From assembly GCF_900108175.1 (NCBI RefSeq), contig NZ_FNVO01000001.1, positions 337,499 through 401,498 on the forward strand: 64,000 nt of DNA, given 5' to 3'. Source of the DNA: Thermomonospora echinospora. Its GTDB lineage: Bacteria; Actinomycetota; Actinomycetes; Streptosporangiales; Streptosporangiaceae. Both the position numbers and the translations under genes were made by a program. Numbering within the stretch: the stretch's first letter is position 1; the number at the start of each line of letters is the position of its first letter. The notes beneath the pieces are model-generated. The model did not search any database, was not told the DNA's origin, and was given only the letters and a program-made list of their open reading frames with translations. Below are positions 63,365 through 64,000 of the stretch, in pieces.

Positions 63365-63655
63365 GGGTTTCCGGGCGTCCCCGCGTAACGGGCCCCGGCG
63401 ATGGCGGTCCCGGTGGGCGCGAGGCCATGGCGGCCGGGGCCGGTCACCGGCCGGGCTCGGCGGAACGGCGGTGTCGGCGACAGGAATCCGGCCAGAACGC
63501 GGCGGTGTACGACGATGTGCGGGAGCTGCGCCGGATTCGCCGTCGGATCGGCTCGGCGGAACCGTTACCTTGGCTACCTTTACAAGATCCTGCCGGTCCC
63601 GGCATCGTCCCGGGACGGGGTGCCCGCGAACGGGCGACGATCCGCGGAGGGGCCG
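63365..63655. other. Intergenic region before the epimerase gene
   Basis: About 290 bp. It must contain the plus-strand promoter of the epimerase; the stretch 63560-63595 (GGAACCGTTACCTTGG, TACCTTTACAAGATCC) is AT-richer and a candidate. No gene supported. Confidence 0.4.
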
Positions 63656-64000
63656 TTGACAGCGATCGTGACGGGGGCGGCCGGATTCCTCGGGCGCGCC
63701 CTCACCCGGGCACTACTGGACGGCGGTGAGCAGGTCGTCGGCATCGACCGCCTCCCGCTGGCCCCCGTCCCGGGCCTGACCGTCCTCACCGCCGACCTCA
63801 CCGCGGGCGACCCGATGGTGCGGGCCGCCCTGCAGAGCGGCGACAAGGTCTTTCACCTGGCGGGCCGCCCCGGGGTGCGCGACCGCACCGCCGGCATCGC
63901 CCGGCTGCGCCACCGCGACAACGTACTGGCCGCCGCCGCCGTCCTGGACGCCGTCCCGCCGCACGTCCCGCTGGTGGTCACCTCCTCCTCGTCGGTGTAT
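63656..64000 (+). CDS. NAD-dependent epimerase/dehydratase, 3' end cut by window edge
   Basis: 115 codons visible, TTG start at 63656 with GGAGG at 63646-63650; the frame is open to the last base. Extended SDR: Rossmann motif VTGAAGFLG at residues 5-13, an acidic residue after strand 2 (GIDRLPL), VFHLAGRPGVRD (the HLA-type NAD loop) and TSSSSVY, the strand carrying the catalytic Ser. The catalytic YxxxK lies beyond the window. Probably a sugar-nucleotide epimerase, judged by the HLAGRPGVR stretch. Confidence 0.88.
   Translation, partial: MTAIVTGAAGFLGRALTRALLDGGEQVVGIDRLPLAPVPGLTVLTADLTAGDPMVRAALQSGDKVFHLAGRPGVRDRTAGIARLRHRDNVLAAAAVLDAVPPHVPLVVTSSSSVY

Overview
The window is a 64-kb chromosomal segment of a very high-GC actinobacterium. 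Evidence for this is the GC-rich third codon positions, many GTG and some TTG starts, frequent 4-nt ATGA/GTGA stop-start overlaps, and ANTAR, PucR-like and STAS regulators. The gene order (hisI, trp genes, lgt, gltBD, pyk, ANTAR regulator, liv transporter, polA, rpsA, coaE, uvrB) is the housekeeping backbone known from Streptomyces and relatives. The details fit the Streptosporangiales/Thermomonosporaceae, but that family assignment is inference.

Layout. 1-5.0 kb: the truncated gene of a small secreted Gly/Tyr-rich protein, then a two-gene heterodimeric ABC exporter on the minus strand. 5.8-11.7 kb: a cold-shock protein, hisI and a broken-up trp cluster (Trp-associated membrane protein, a shortened HGxxPAAW-like micro-ORF, an orphan response regulator, a DUF2752 protein, trpC, a 20-codon leaderless ORF, trpB, trpA). 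No trpE is present. 11.8-16.7 kb: an envelope thiol-redox and lipoprotein block (MauE-like, two DsbA-like paralogs, lgt with a long repetitive tail, a VIT-family transporter). 16.8-19.0 kb: two paralogous membrane-anchored proteins of unknown function. 19.4-25.4 kb: gltBD (nitrogen assimilation). 25.5-28.8 kb: a PucR-like regulator, two convergent STAS proteins and a second copy of the Gly/Tyr-rich secreted protein, whose upstream 250 bp matches that of the first copy.

29-36 kb: LysR with a divergent TDT transporter, a hypothetical protein, AraC with a divergent DJ-1/PfpI protein, pyruvate kinase behind a DasR-like site, and a LAGLIDADG protein gene beside a tRNA. 36.4-42.6 kb: an ANTAR response regulator and a complete branched-chain amino-acid ABC transporter. 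42.7-57.3 kb: a lipoprotein, a thioesterase, polA, an array of 17-bp repeats, a polysaccharide deacetylase, rpsA, an antisense fragment of uvrB, a membrane EEP-domain protein, a GNAT protein, coaE, an orphan histidine kinase and uvrB. 57.6-64 kb: a GNAT protein, a STAS protein, TetR, an SGNH hydrolase, then a minus-strand catabolic module (IpdC-like flavoprotein, DUF35 protein, Ltp2-like thiolase-fold protein) whose two promoters carry the same 17-bp operator, and the start of an NAD-dependent epimerase.

The window is mostly vertically inherited core genome. No prophage, IS element or CRISPR array was seen. The least explained signals are: the shared ACCGAA-N5-TTCGGT operators; the twin secreted repeat proteins with their conserved promoters; the antisense uvrB fragment; the 17-bp repeat array; the leaderless mini-ORF between trpC and trpB; and a recurrent leaderless promoter pattern (TAGG.T, 6-7 nt, start codon).
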